Assembly (NCBI GenBank): GCA_003344405.1
Contig: NOWV01000163.1
Location: forward strand, 62,001-126,000
DNA: 64,000 nt
Origin: Trichoplax sp. H2
Lineage: Eukaryota > Placozoa > Uniplacotomia > Trichoplacea
Direction: 5' to 3'
Numbering within the stretch: the stretch's first letter is position 1; every line of letters begins with the position of its first letter. Both the position numbers and the translations under genes were made by a program. Under the pieces are notes generated by a model. It had not been told where the DNA came from, ran no database searches, and saw only the letters and a list, made by a program, of their open reading frames with translations. Below, one piece after another: positions 11,317 to 22,039 of this stretch.

Positions 11317-13735
11317 CTTAAAAATAAATTAATATTTCTTCTGATAATATAATAAAGCGTTTAAACAGCCTGCACTTACAATCCTTATAAAATTATGATA
11401 ATAGTAAGAATATGATCAAATAGAGCTTTGGGAGAACTTGTAGAACTTCGATTTCTACACAATATGATTATCGATGGAGGTGAAATTGTTAGGATATATT
11501 CTAATTACAGCGTAGAAAATGATAGTGAATGAAGAGACTTCGTAACAGTGATAATAACCATAAAGTGCTGTTTATAGCCACTCTTCAAGATTAGTTAAAG
11601 CTAGATTAGCATACCCTTAATTAGCATTTCAAGGGTAAATAATACCCTAGCTAGTATAAAAGAGATAATAGTTAATGATCAGAAATATGCTCTCTGTCAA
11701 TTGAATTCAAATTTTATTTGGAATGAAGCATTGATTCCTTTTTAATGTGTTATGCTTTATTATTTTAATAATACTTTATTGATGGCGTAGCATCATATAG
11801 GTATCCACTAGCTGAATTCATAAACATAGTAGAGGTCCGTAATAATCGATAAAAACTTTAATTATAAGCTACCCATTATCTATCATAATTTCGCCGGTGT
11901 TTTGATGACATCACATCAGTTAGATTGTTATGAATGAGGTCATTTGCTTTCAGCGTTTTTGAGATACTAGAGTACGAATATCAATACACCTAATTATTGT
12001 TCGACAATTCACTTCTGAGTATTACTGTGACAGCTCAAATAATGCAGCATTAGATCATGAATTAATTATCAGCACCATCTGATTATTCATTAACTATTAA
12101 TTTAAGCCGTAGTTAAGGAATTAATGTAGTTCAAACTAAAAATATATGTGAATGGTATTTGGTGTTATAAATTTTATCAGCTGTTATTACTAGATTAATA
12201 AAAGAGTGCAAAAATTTCGTGGAGAAAATAGAATATACTCAGCTGTACATTGCCAAATTGGTAAATTGATTTTGTACGTTTTCGGATCAAGTGATGACCA
12301 TCCAGTTAGCTAGTATATTAAGCCATCATGTTCTTTAGTTCGATAATTATAATAGCTCTGTAAGTGCAATACGAAATCTGAGTCTTCATAAGTCTCTTGA
12401 TTGAATTTTGATTCTTGGAAAGATTAATCAATAGTTCTTTGTTATCGCTTTTACTATATCTTTATTTAAAATCTGAAATTACGTGATCATAAGAAAAGTT
12501 CAGTTTATCGAGGATAGTACTCTAATCTTGAAGAAAATACAATCTTTTCGCTAGAGAAGCAGATGATAAAATCTTGGATTTACTAGTAAATGATTGCAAT
12601 GAATCTGGTTATAATTGTATATTTCTAGAATTTGACTGTTTGTCCACAATATATTGTTCGTACTTTAAGCCGGTGTTATAATATAAGCTAAAAATTGTTA
12701 CTAGAAGTACCGTTATTTCGCTTAATAATTTATAATTATACCCAAAGTAAAAGTAGGTTTGCCATTGGCTCTATGAACAGCATAGAAAATGATGGGAACG
12801 ATTACAAGGTAAATCTTCCAGCATCAAATTATAAAAGTTATAATGCATTAAAAATTAATATAACCGAACTTTCTTTAAAGTATATTTAAAAGGAATTAGT
12901 GAATACAAAAAAGTAAATCAACAATGAATCATTTTTAATTTACGTCTTCTTATATTGTAATTTTATTTGATTATTCAGTTAATTTTCTAGCGTAGATGCA
13001 CTTAGGGCATTCGATGAATAGGCGGTCTATATGATGTATCCTATTCCAGAAAATTGTGCAAAGTAATTGCAGTACGTCTAACTGTTATAAATTATTAGTA
13101 CAGACTATAGCTACGTTAGGCAGTTGTTTCCTGTAATCTATGACTGTATTTATTCATGCTATTTACATACATCCTTATTACACAGGATACGTACGAAAAT
13201 TAAATCATCGACAATTTAAGGTCAAAATGCTCTATTCTCTTTGAATTGAAGACAAGATTTTATTGTATTTAGTAAGTGAACTCTATTTGAGGGAATAATA
13301 TAGTGATGAAAACAAGTTGTCATATTAGTAGAAGATAGCTTTAAGGATAATTTCAATATTTCATTATATCTAAAATATTGTTGTATGCAAATAATTATTT
13401 ATAGAACATTAAATTGAAGGAAACAGACAGAAGTTTAACTTATGAATATTTCGATCCACAGTATCGTGCTCCAATTTTCATACAGAGCAATAGTTATAAA
13501 ATGTATGAAATTAACAAGGCAGCACTGGATTGAAGCACTATAATTTTTGCTTGCATATTGAAAGAGATTAACATATACATCAATCCAATCTATAATCATA
13601 ATAATATTGTGCGTTGTCGATCAGTTTATATCAGCATCTGCTATCGAGTGGAAGAGTTGAAAAGTTTGTCAATAAAAGGTCTGAATGTGTTGTTTACTGA
13701 TGAAGAATAGTAAGGCAACGGCCACAAATTGGTGT
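11317..13735. other. Intergenic, no gene recognised
   Basis: AT-rich spacer between two receptor genes on the same strand. The small open frame at 12695-12889 (+) shows no domain or codon character and is not called. Confidence 0.5.
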
Positions 13736-14776
13736 TTATTCGCTTGTATTAAAGACATATTGGCTAAAACTTTTTCTCACCTTCTTCGTAGCAGTAATAG
13801 GATTGACTGAGTGATGCCTCCATGCTGCTAGACAACGTGGCCAGTGATATTGTTGTTTAACAGCTCGACGTAAATATGGATTCATTGCGCCGTTGATAAT
13901 AGGATTGACGGCGCTGTTCATAAAATAGACGATAGTAGCGATGGTTTGAAAATCGTTGTATTTAGACAAATCTTCACTATTACTTGAATCGAAAGCATAG
14001 AGTGAACCAGCTACAAAATTGGGAGCAATGCATAATACATAAGCTAATAAAATTAGGCCAATCATGGATGTTACTCGGCGTTCAATTCGTTGTCGATTGG
14101 ATGTTGCTATACTTGAATTTTTAGCATTCTTCCATAGCGTAATGACTACTCTACCTGAGCAATATAAGATAGTAAAGGTTGGAAGAACAGTACAAAATAG
14201 AGTTACTACGGTCACATAGAGACTTGGATCACGCTGCTGCATATTACACATTAACTTGGAAAAGTAAAAGACATAACGATTCCATCCAAATAATGGTGGC
14301 GCAGCCCATATTGCTGAATACATCCAAACACCGACAGCCATGATTTTAGCTCTTTTGATAGACATCTTGGCAACAAAATTAGGATCCATGGCACAGACAA
14401 TGGCATAATAACGATTAATACTTAAAATTGCTAAGGAGCATAGGGCGTTATTGTAAAGTATCATGTCTAAAAATCCACCTATAATACAAAATGTACAACT
14501 AAATGGCCATACCAAAGTTAAAGAAATGGTGAAACATATTGGCATGACAATAATTGTAATAAAGAGATCATTTAAAGCAACATTGGCGATTAAAATATTA
14601 GTTGAGGTATGTAATTTTTTAATGGAAATTGTAAAAAAGATGATGGCTAAATTGCCAGTTAATGCTATAGTAAAAATGATGCCGATAGCAATGCTTGGCC
14701 ATATTCTATACGACGGAGATAGAGGGATTGTAAAATTGTTGAAGCAATGATTAGCATGGATAGCACCAGCGCTCAT
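13736..14776 (-). CDS. Opsin-like class A GPCR, no retinal lysine
   Basis: Intronless receptor of 346 residues from an ATG at 14776, with a sequon NFT near the N-terminus. Landmarks: GNLAI in TM1, LHTSTNILIANVALND in TM2, NRYYAIV at the TM3 end, APPLFGWNRYVF at the TM4 end (strongly opsin-like), and an ECL2 cysteine in KLMCNMQQRD. TM6 carries CIAP where most class A receptors have CWxP, and TM7 has NPIIN with asparagine in place of the tyrosine of NPxxY. The retinal lysine position is phenylalanine. It resembles the 10.3 kb receptor most closely (shared LHTSTNILIAN, NRYYAIV and a lysine-rich ICL2), which suggests a tandem duplication with both copies kept on the minus strand. Its ligand is unknown; a placopsin or melatonin-receptor-like identity is the best guess. 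Confidence 0.9.
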   Translation of the reverse strand: MSAGAIHANHCFNNFTIPLSPSYRIWPSIAIGIIFTIALTGNLAIIFFTISIKKLHTSTNILIANVALNDLFITIIVMPICFTISLTLVWPFSCTFCIIGGFLDMILYNNALCSLAILSINRYYAIVCAMDPNFVAKMSIKRAKIMAVGVWMYSAIWAAPPLFGWNRYVFYFSKLMCNMQQRDPSLYVTVVTLFCTVLPTFTILYCSGRVVITLWKNAKNSSIATSNRQRIERRVTSMIGLILLAYVLCIAPNFVAGSLYAFDSSNSEDLSKYNDFQTIATIVYFMNSAVNPIINGAMNPYLRRAVKQQYHWPRCLAAWRHHSVNPITATKKVRKSFSQYVFNTSE

Positions 14777-16233
14777 TGTTGCTCGTTCATTAATTATAAG
14801 CGATATCCTTTAATGGAAAAAAATTGAATTATCCAAATTCGATGATAATGTCTTCAGAAGCATCTCACGATTGTTTACCACTTTTTTTTTTATCGACGTC
14901 GTGAGTATTTCTGATGAAATTGCGTATTTGCCTTAGTCACGCTGATCATTAATCTAGGTATTCTTTTCAATTGTTAGTGCAGTTAATATCACGACAGTTG
15001 CATTGGGAAGCAATTTAGTCTACTCTTGTCTGTTGGTATTTATTTTATTGAAGCAGATGGTATTATTCACTCGTCTGTCTATTTCCTGCCTTGAATTGGA
15101 CATCCTTATTGACCTCTTAATTATGGCATAGCAAGACCATGTGACTCTCTTAACGTTCTGCGAGAGAGACTAGAACAGTGGTGCCAAGTGGTAGCCATTG
15201 CTGTTGACCTTTGCTTCAAACAAATGCAGTTCTTATTCAATAGGAAATGATACTACTTGAAGCATATGGCTCATTTGATTTGTAGACAACGTAAAAAGAG
15301 ACAGTGTATTTTTAATTTATTTGATATAGGACAGTAGATAAAGGTGATATAATTTGATTTTTATTAAAATTGAATGGAGGGAAGGGACAATCTATTGTAC
15401 ACTCAATGTACAGGTAGAAACAGCAGATCCTATTTACTTTGACATCCTGCTGATATTATACAATTGATTGAGCTCCATTACTGCGGTGCTTTTTATGAAG
15501 TATGGGTATAAATAATCCCGTGAAATGTTGCATTGGTCTCGAGTTACTTGGAAGTATTTGCATACTGTCGATTGTCTATCTCATGTAATAAGGGAATGTG
15601 GCCTTGTTGATCATTTTTAGCTTGAATGTATTTGCCTGCAACACACGCCATCTTGGCTAAAACTGATTGTCTATATTATCATGACACGATAAACTAATTC
15701 TGTATGGCAATAGATCCGCTGCTGAGCGATAACGGATGGACAAAAGTTGTCATTGGGTCAATCATGCCTCTCCTTTGTCGAAGCACTAGACTAAAAACAA
15801 GCTTGTATTGAAGATTGTCGTTGTTGTAATATGCGTGAAGGCGACATGGCCAACTACAACTACCTCATTGATTGGATGAATCAAGTCTTCCTTGAGAATT
15901 GATCAACCAAGAACTCTAAAAACTCCCTACGTATTGGGAATGAGGACTCATTTAGCGATAGCTATTTCAATTCATGGAATGACTTCATCCTTCAACTGGG
16001 TCTTCATGGACCATCCATTCCCATGGAGTATTGAAAGAGATCATTTGCCATTGAATGAATCCATGTTGAAGATCTGGCAGGTATTGATGGACGCATCGTC
16101 CATGATTGCGTGGAGATTGTCATACTGAATGCTTAGACAACAGTCGATTTCGACAGGCGTTCTTTCCACCGTTGCTGAGCGATGCTTCAAGTGGTGCAGT
16201 GACGTGCGCCTGCGCATGTTTCGATGCATACGA
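14777..16233. other. Intergenic, compositional change, no gene recognised
   Basis: From about 15 kb the sequence becomes visibly less AT-rich and stays so until about 23 kb. Open frames on both strands at 15.9-16.2 kb are mutually antisense and none has a recognisable domain. Nothing else was identified. Confidence 0.4.
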
Positions 16234-17230
16234 ATGGATACAGTACTGTACAGTGTACAGTGTACAATGTACAGTCAATGATACGGTGACAGTGAGCATA
16301 CTGTAGCGTACAGTACAGTACAGTACAGTACAGTACAGTACAGTACAGTACAGTACTGTAGACCACGAGCGATACAAATACCGTACTCTACTGTACTGTA
16401 CACTGTTGTACTGTACTGTACTGTACACTGTACCATTGTGAAATACTGTACACTGTACCCTTCTGAAATACAGTACTGTACAGTACAGTACAGTACTGTA
16501 CTGTAATGTGTACAGTGTACACTGTACAGTACTGTATGCAATGACAGTACAGTACTAGACAGTATGGAGTCATTGTAGTGTACAGTACTGTACAGTATGT
16601 CATGAAAAGAAAACCGGTTTTCTATGAGTGCTACAGTACAGTATACAGTACTGTACACATTGCACTGTAGCTGCAGCATCGACAGTTATACTGTACTGTA
16701 CTGTACAGTGTACAGTACTGTCTACTAGTGCTGCCTTAGTATACGAAAGTGTTTACAGTATAATACTGTATATGAGTGGCACTTTCATACCAAAACGACG
16801 TTTTTTTAATAGTAAACGAAAGTGTTGACAGTATATAGAGTGGCCCGTTCATACCAAAATGACGTTTTTGACTAGTAAACGAGCTGCTGTACAGTACACT
16901 GAAGTCGCCTTTTTATACGAAAGCGCTTTATACAGTATAACGTAAACGTAAGTATACAGTACAAAGGCAGCAGACGTGTACACTGCGCAGTGACAAGACA
17001 CGGTATAGCGTCCTAATGCAGGGAACAGTACAGTATTACAGTACTGTAACTGTATCAACTACAATGTACAGTACAGTACATTACAATACATAGTACAGTA
17101 CCGTAGTACAGTACTGTACTGTACTGTACACTGAGTGTACAGTATTAGTGTACAGTGTACAGTACTTCAGTGTACTGGACTACTGTAAACTGTACACTGT
17201 ACTGTACTGTACACGGCAGCCTGCAGTGCT
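16234..17230. repeat. CAGTA/TACTG repeat field, strand-flipping
   Basis: About 1 kb dominated by the pentamer CAGTA and its complement TACTG. A pure run of nine CAGTA units lies at 16311-16355. The array switches orientation many times, producing palindromes such as GTACTGTACAGTAC that could fold into hairpins. Open frames across it on both strands (rich in Tyr, Cys, Thr, Val) are products of the repeat and are not genes. The same motif recurs at 17515-17555, 21258-21400 and 22455-22640. Confidence 0.85.
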
Positions 17231-17712
17231 CCAAACAATCATGTTGTGTACACAGTAGATTGCATTCAGCATGGGATCAGGGCCAAAGGCACGTGCCCCC
17301 AAAGGTGTAGTACATAGTTCATACTCCGTTGACCCATATGACCCATTGACCATACAGTGTCAGTGAATAGACAAGCGGTTTCGGAGCGTCAAACCAGTCC
17401 TGTACGATCCTAAGGCGTACTGCAATTTGATTGGTTGTGAGCCAACAACCGGTCCAACGCTGACAAACCTTCCGAGTCACCGTTGTCTCTTGGACTACAG
17501 TCGAGTGTATCGTCGTACTGTACTGTACAGTACGACACTGTACTGTACTGTCTATGAAGAAGGGTGATGTGTATGAGTGGAGTGAGCAATTGGGTCGCAT
17601 GCCCTTCCAGACATTAACAAGTTAGACTGCACTTGGCCTTTTTTCTCGGTACACTACTTCAATTAAGTTCCCTTGACCGGCACGGCGGTACCATCAACGT
17701 GCGCTTTTACAT

Positions 17713-19420
17713 ATGGCGGCAATGGCGTCGCTAGTAGCTCGCAACGCCGTCAGGCGTGTTCTTGGACAAAAGTTAAGGATGATGCCATCTACTACTGTGA
17801 AAACTGGTCATATTATAGGTATGCTATGGTACACTTGCATCCATGTTGACGATTAAAACGCTTTTCTCTGTTGATTTCCATGAAGAAATTGCAATACGTA
17901 TAGTGTGGGCATCGACGCCTTGAACTTGGAAAAGTGTTTTCAGTTATAATTTTCCTTCAAAGTTGATCCACTCGATAGCACTACGGTAGCCACCAGGTTA
18001 AAACGAACTAGTCTATCCGAGATGATCTAGGATCATCATGTTGATTGTAACAGTTGTACTGTCTGAACTTGCTTTGCTTGCTTCAAAAATAATTGTCGAG
18101 GATATCTGAAAACACTGGGTGCCCTCAACTGTACTGTAGACGATTCAATTTGAAATTGCTATACAGTACTTCAATGCATGCATTGAACAATTTTATACTT
18201 TGACTGCTCCTCACTGCGATATCTGAGGATCATGTTGAAATGAAGTAAGTAACCATAATATCCAGTCATGCACGATGATCGATCGGCAATGCACAGCACA
18301 GTATGTTATTGGAACGGATTTTGCACGTAGCAGTCAATGTAGTATACTGCATTTCGCTTCCTACTTTGTATTTGGGTAGGATAGCAGAGAACCAAATCAA
18401 ATATCACGTACTGATAGTATCATGACTACTGTTGTGCTGACTGTAGATTGACGCTTGATCCATGCTACTTGCTTCAACCAAAGTAGAATTAAAAATCTTA
18501 TAGCGCAACTTTGATTGAAATATCAATGAAATATCTTTATTTTTAGGTTACGCTTGCATATGTCGAATAAGAAACCAACATACTGATGTCGAAAGCGAAG
18601 CTAAGAAAAGTGATTGGGATTTATCCGGTATTAAAAGATGGTTTGGCTTCGAGGACCCGCCGGTGGGTATCAGATCAAATTTACTGAATACAACTTACTA
18701 CGCCATTGTTGATTGATTACTTGAGATCGCTGTAAATTAGATCAATGGCGCCGTCAGTCACTGATGCTACTTTACGTCTACTGTACCTATGAATGCTAAG
18801 GCTTGTGTAATCCATATTTCCACTTTTTTCTCACATATATTGCAGATCCCTACCGAAGAAGAGATGGAAACCAGAATGGAGTTATTAGAAAGAGTAAGTG
18901 CAACGGTGTTACTATAGTACTCTACAAATGTAGAGTACTGCTCAATAGCATGATGGTTTCGTTGGCTTTGACATTCATTTGTCAAAGCTTAAGAATTACC
19001 TAGTATAACATTGGAAATATTGAACAAAGTGTGTCATGACCATTCAATATTGATGTTACATACGAGTGATCGACTAATTTGTTCATTTGAATTAATTTCG
19101 TTATTCACGCAATGATAGGTTAGAGAAATGTATTATGCTCAGCCACCCATATCGCCTGATTATGAATTTTACGCAGAAGCAGTTAGAGCAATGATAAGAT
19201 TTAGAGACAAACGAGCGGTAGAAACCATTTGTGATATGATGAATGAAGTCGATATGGAAATTCAAGATGATTTAAGGCTTGAGGTAATGAATGCCCAAAT
19301 AGAAGAGTTTTAAAGTCTTGATTGATCAAGTCTTTCACAGTTGGTAATACGTCATTAATTTGTTATCCATTGCAGGTTGAACAATTTTTAGAACAGAAAT
19401 ATTTGGAAGACTACTACTAA
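17713..19420 (+). CDS. Small, probably mitochondrial protein, five exons
   Basis: I assemble five exons: 17713-17818, 18547-18662, 18846-18893, 19119-19283 and 19376-19420. All have GT-AG borders and phases that fit, giving 159 residues. The N-terminus (MAAMASLVARNAVRRVLGQK) is rich in Arg and Ala with no acid, a typical mitochondrial presequence. After it comes an acidic linker, the segment WFGFEDPPIP, and a helical C-terminal half. The helical part contains AEAVRAMIRFRDKRAVETI, which resembles a single PPR/TPR-like helical pair, and the chain ends KYLEDYY. I do not recognise the family; the length and helical content recall small respiratory-complex subunits or assembly factors, but no motif of COX5A is present. 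The last exon is only 14 codons. Upstream (17640-17712) is a pyrimidine-rich stretch without a TATA box. Confidence 0.7.
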
Positions 19421-19892
19421 TTTGTCAGGGGATAATGATGGTACTTGTTGATGGTATTATTCTTACATCTGCTATCATTCTATTACTGTAACATAATCAT
19501 TTGCGTTGTATCATTAATGTGCATTTTATACGGTTAAGTTATAATCGATGCAAAGTGATAGATTTTACATGCTATATAATTTCAGTATACGTAATCAACT
19601 TACCGTTCAAGTACAGTGATTATTACTTCTAGCTCAGGCATATATTCTAGTTATGCAAACGGTGGTGTTTACACGTTGAACAGTGCTTGATTCAGATATT
19701 ATACGCCACCCAACTTTTATTTTAAAATAGCAATTGATCAAAATGTAAAACTAATAAAATTGTCCAGCGTAGCTGTGCTCGTAAGGCTAATAAACCAATC
19801 ACTTTTCGGATATTGCAGAGTATGTATTATTGTGTGACTACGTTTCCTTTCTGCAATCCAACTCGATTGATTCTCAATCATGTGTTACACTG
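19421..19892. other. Intergenic, 3' flank of two genes
   Basis: No exon recognised. On the minus strand an AATAAA-type signal lies near 19712-19722, about 170 bases beyond the stop of the minus-strand exon at 19893, which would suit polyadenylation of that gene. Confidence 0.4.
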
Positions 19893-20178
19893 TTAATCAC
19901 AGGCGGTATTTGTACCTTGGGTCGACAGTAAGATCTCCATTTCTATACTTAATTTATTAGCGATATAATGAATCGATTCATTGCTATTTGGCACTTGTAC
20001 GCTATAGTAACTTCCTTGTATACCGTAAGTATAATTTAAACTGGGAACTTGGTAAACGTATGTAACGTGCAATTTTACATTTTCTTGAGAGATTTTCAAT
20101 GACGTAGTAGCAAGACATGAAGTGTACCTAAGGTCGATGGAATTTGTTCCATGTCTTTGTTCATAGCGATTGCTTATC
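19893..20178 (-). CDS. Probable terminal exon of an unidentified gene
   Basis: Open for about 95 codons on the minus strand, while the plus strand has stops in all frames. Its stop is at 19893-19895. The upstream border is probably an AG acceptor next to 20178, since an in-frame stop lies just beyond it and no ATG opens the frame. The peptide includes NRYEQRHGTNSIDLRYTS and ends STQGTNTACD. It is rich in Ser, Tyr and Asn with an alternating polar/hydrophobic pattern suggesting beta strands. I do not recognise the family. It must join an upstream minus exon; the open stretch at 20573-20680 is a candidate, but its donor phase does not match, so an exon is missing or these are separate genes. 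Confidence 0.4.
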
Positions 20179-20190
20179 CTTAAAGTTTAG

Positions 20191-20402
20191 TGTATCACTT
20201 ACAAGAAGCATTACAACTACTTCAAGCAGATAAGAAAAGCTATGGTTACTTTACTTGCTTACCCCCAAAGACCTGCTCATGCTATGCACTTGAACAACGA
20301 ACGAATCCATTGATCATATTACCCCAAAATCATCGTGGAATTGGAACTCCTAATCAATATTACGATTTACTTTGGTTATCATTGCGTATTAGGAGAGATT
20401 GA
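20191..20402 (+). CDS. Probable terminal exon of an unidentified + gene
   Basis: A 70-codon open stretch behind the plausible acceptor GTTTAG (ending 20190). The antisense frames have many stops, which favours coding on +. It ends in TGA at 20400-20402 and is followed by two AATAAA signals (20482-20487 and 20497-20502). The peptide begins YHLQEALQLLQADKKSYGYF and includes several cysteines and a central PQNHRGIGTP. I do not recognise it, and I could not find its upstream exons. If real, the gene either interleaves with the minus-strand exon at 19893-20178 or one of the two is a remnant. Confidence 0.35.
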
Positions 20403-20551
20403 AAAGATTACTAGTCGAGAAAATATTGTTTGACCGAATCGACTGTACAATTTGGTGCACTATCATTGACGTTGGATTATAAATAAATATAATCGCAATA
20501 AATCAGCCAAAGACGACACAAGGTTTCATGAAATGGTAGAATAAAATAAGT

Positions 20552-20680
20552 TTATTTCCGATTCCCATTAACCTTGACTTTTAGTCGTATTTTAGTCGAG
20601 TTGTTGCCATCCACAACAACGTCAGGGTACCCTTGTCTACTAATGAGACAGTATTTTACATCAACATTATACAGTATATG
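20552..20680 (-). CDS. Probable exon of an unidentified - gene
   Basis: Open minus frame with the segment KYCLISRQGYPDVVVDG and then RLKVK. It either splices at a donor (AAG/GTTAAT, exon end 20573) or runs six codons further to a stop at 20552-20554 that overlaps an AATAAA signal, which would make it the 3' end of a gene converging on the + gene ending at 20402. The upstream border near 20680 is a guess. The segment is vaguely like part of the extracellular domain of TMEM231 (an R/K-Q-x-x-D-G-K/N pattern), but this is far too weak to name it. Confidence 0.3.
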   Translation of the reverse strand, partial: HILYNVDVKYCLISRQGYPDVVVDGNNSTKIRLKVKVNGNRK

Positions 20681-20899
20681 CTTACAAGGTTAAATGACTT
20701 TAATCACTCGTTTCTCCCTTTCTAGTCTATTTCATCTACGTAATATAAACAGTCGACCATGCAGTACGTCAAACACATACTGCATACTGTACATTTAGAA
20801 GCAATGTGCAATTACAGTAAGTAGAGATGGCCAGATCATTTCCTTTTTAGTACAGTTATTTCCTTTGCGTTGTTGAGTAATGCTCTGAAATTGGAATAG

Positions 20900-22039
20900 A
20901 CTTGGATCAAATTTGCCTTAATCGCCGTCGGAGTGATGATGATTTTTCACTTGTCTTATGAACCTGCAGAAACGTACATCCAATTCTCATACGGTACTCT
21001 ATACGTTGAAGGTAATTTTATTCTAGGGGCATATCGTTAATTTTCCCTTTATTTTTTTACCTCCATGGGCTAACCCACGCCCATGATTTGAAGCTGGACG
21101 CAGTGCATTCCGTTCCAGACTGAACTAGTCCATGACAGTACAGTCATGCGTGCACTGTATCCGTCTAAGTTTTCTACAGAAACGGCAATAACGCAATGAC
21201 CTGTCATGCGTACTTTGATTTAAGGATAGACTTTATACCGGATGAGAAATTAAAACATGTTTAGTACTGTACTGTACAGTACTAATACTGTACTATACTA
21301 CAGTAAAATGTCTAGAACTAGAGTACTGTGTACAGTAGCTAAAGGTCTACTGTACAGTACTGTACACTGTAGTGTCGTACTGTACATACTGTAGAACCCG
21401 TAATTTATACTGTAGTTGGGATCTTGGCTTGTGCTTCATGCAATCTTATTGTTGATTGTTTAATAGCGTACTGTACAGTGTACACTTTACGCCTTGGCAC
21501 TTTAAATTGGAGAGACTAGAAACTAGGGTCTACTGTATGCATGAAACTTGAAGACTTCAAGTTTCATGCATACAAGTTGAAGTAACATTACTTTAGTCAG
21601 TATGGCGCTACAGTGTCTCTATCAGACAGTGAGTGACTTGGAGTCAAACTTGACGAATGTGTTTCAGCTGAACCACGTGACCGAGTGGTCTGACTTTTCC
21701 TAACTTCTCTGATTGGCTGGATGTTTCTACTGACAGTCGAGTCTCTTACAAGCACTTACAATGGAAAGTTACCGTCACAGTACAAGTTACATCATCGCAC
21801 GATCTGTGTTTATTATGCGCTCTTGACAGGCGATGGATTGCGACTTGATTGGATACAGTACATTATACTGTACAAAAAGTTCAACATCTGATCATTTGCA
21901 TTCAGTTTAACAGTAATTGCAATCATTGACAGGATTTACGAATAGTAGTGATATTATTTCAGAATCTCCACCATTGAATAAAGCGATTGGTTTGGTAAGA
22001 GAACGCTACCGAACGTTTCCAATATGGAGAATAGTTTAA
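20900..22039 (+). CDS. Small membrane-type ORF overlapping SREBP start
   Basis: Two segments join in phase. The first is 20900-21011 (AG acceptor before 20900, GT donor after GAAG). The second is 21963-22039 (acceptor TTATTTCAG, stop TAA at 22037-22039). The joined frame has a hydrophobic segment (FALIAVGVMMIFHLSY), then an amphipathic tail containing ESPPLNKAIGLVRERYRTF. An in-frame TAG lies just before 20900, so either an upstream exon is missing or translation starts at the ATGs at 20936 and 20939, giving about 50 residues. I do not recognise the protein; small mitochondrial or ER membrane proteins look like this. Its stop codon lies 13 bases beyond the first base of the SREBP ATG in another frame, so the two cannot both be ordinary products of separate, non-overlapping mRNAs. 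Confidence 0.35.
21258..21400. repeat. Second CAGTA/TACTG cluster
   Basis: Dense GTACTGTACAGTAC-type palindromes and ACAGT units, the same motif as the 16.2-17.2 kb field, inside the putative intron upstream of SREBP. Confidence 0.7.
21534..21574. repeat. Perfect palindrome, 20-bp arms, 1-base centre
   Basis: Arms 21534-21553 and 21555-21574 are exact reverse complements around a single A at 21554. The arms read TGTATGCATGAAACTTGAAG and its complement. The flanking bases do not extend the match. This could extrude as a cruciform, or fold as a nearly loopless hairpin if transcribed. Confidence 0.9.
21674..21679. promoter_or_regulatory. CACGTG E-box upstream of SREBP
   Basis: A palindromic E-box 345 bases upstream of the SREBP start codon. 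SREBPs and other bHLH-zip factors bind such sites, so autoregulation is possible, but this rests on one hexamer. Confidence 0.2.

Noticed and set aside
15892-16229. Mutually antisense frames of 62 to 78 codons
   Set aside because: No domain, no splice support and no way to choose a strand.
16106-17058. Open frames on both strands across the CAGTA repeat
   Set aside because: They are rich in Tyr, Cys, Thr and Val only because the pentamer repeat has few stops; they overlap each other on opposite strands and have no domain.
17713-19420. COX5A identity for the mitochondrial protein
   Set aside because: Length and presequence would fit, but none of the characteristic COX5A segments is present.
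21534-21574. MicroRNA precursor at the palindrome
   Set aside because: A one-base loop is too small for a precursor hairpin, and Trichoplax is reported to lack canonical microRNAs.
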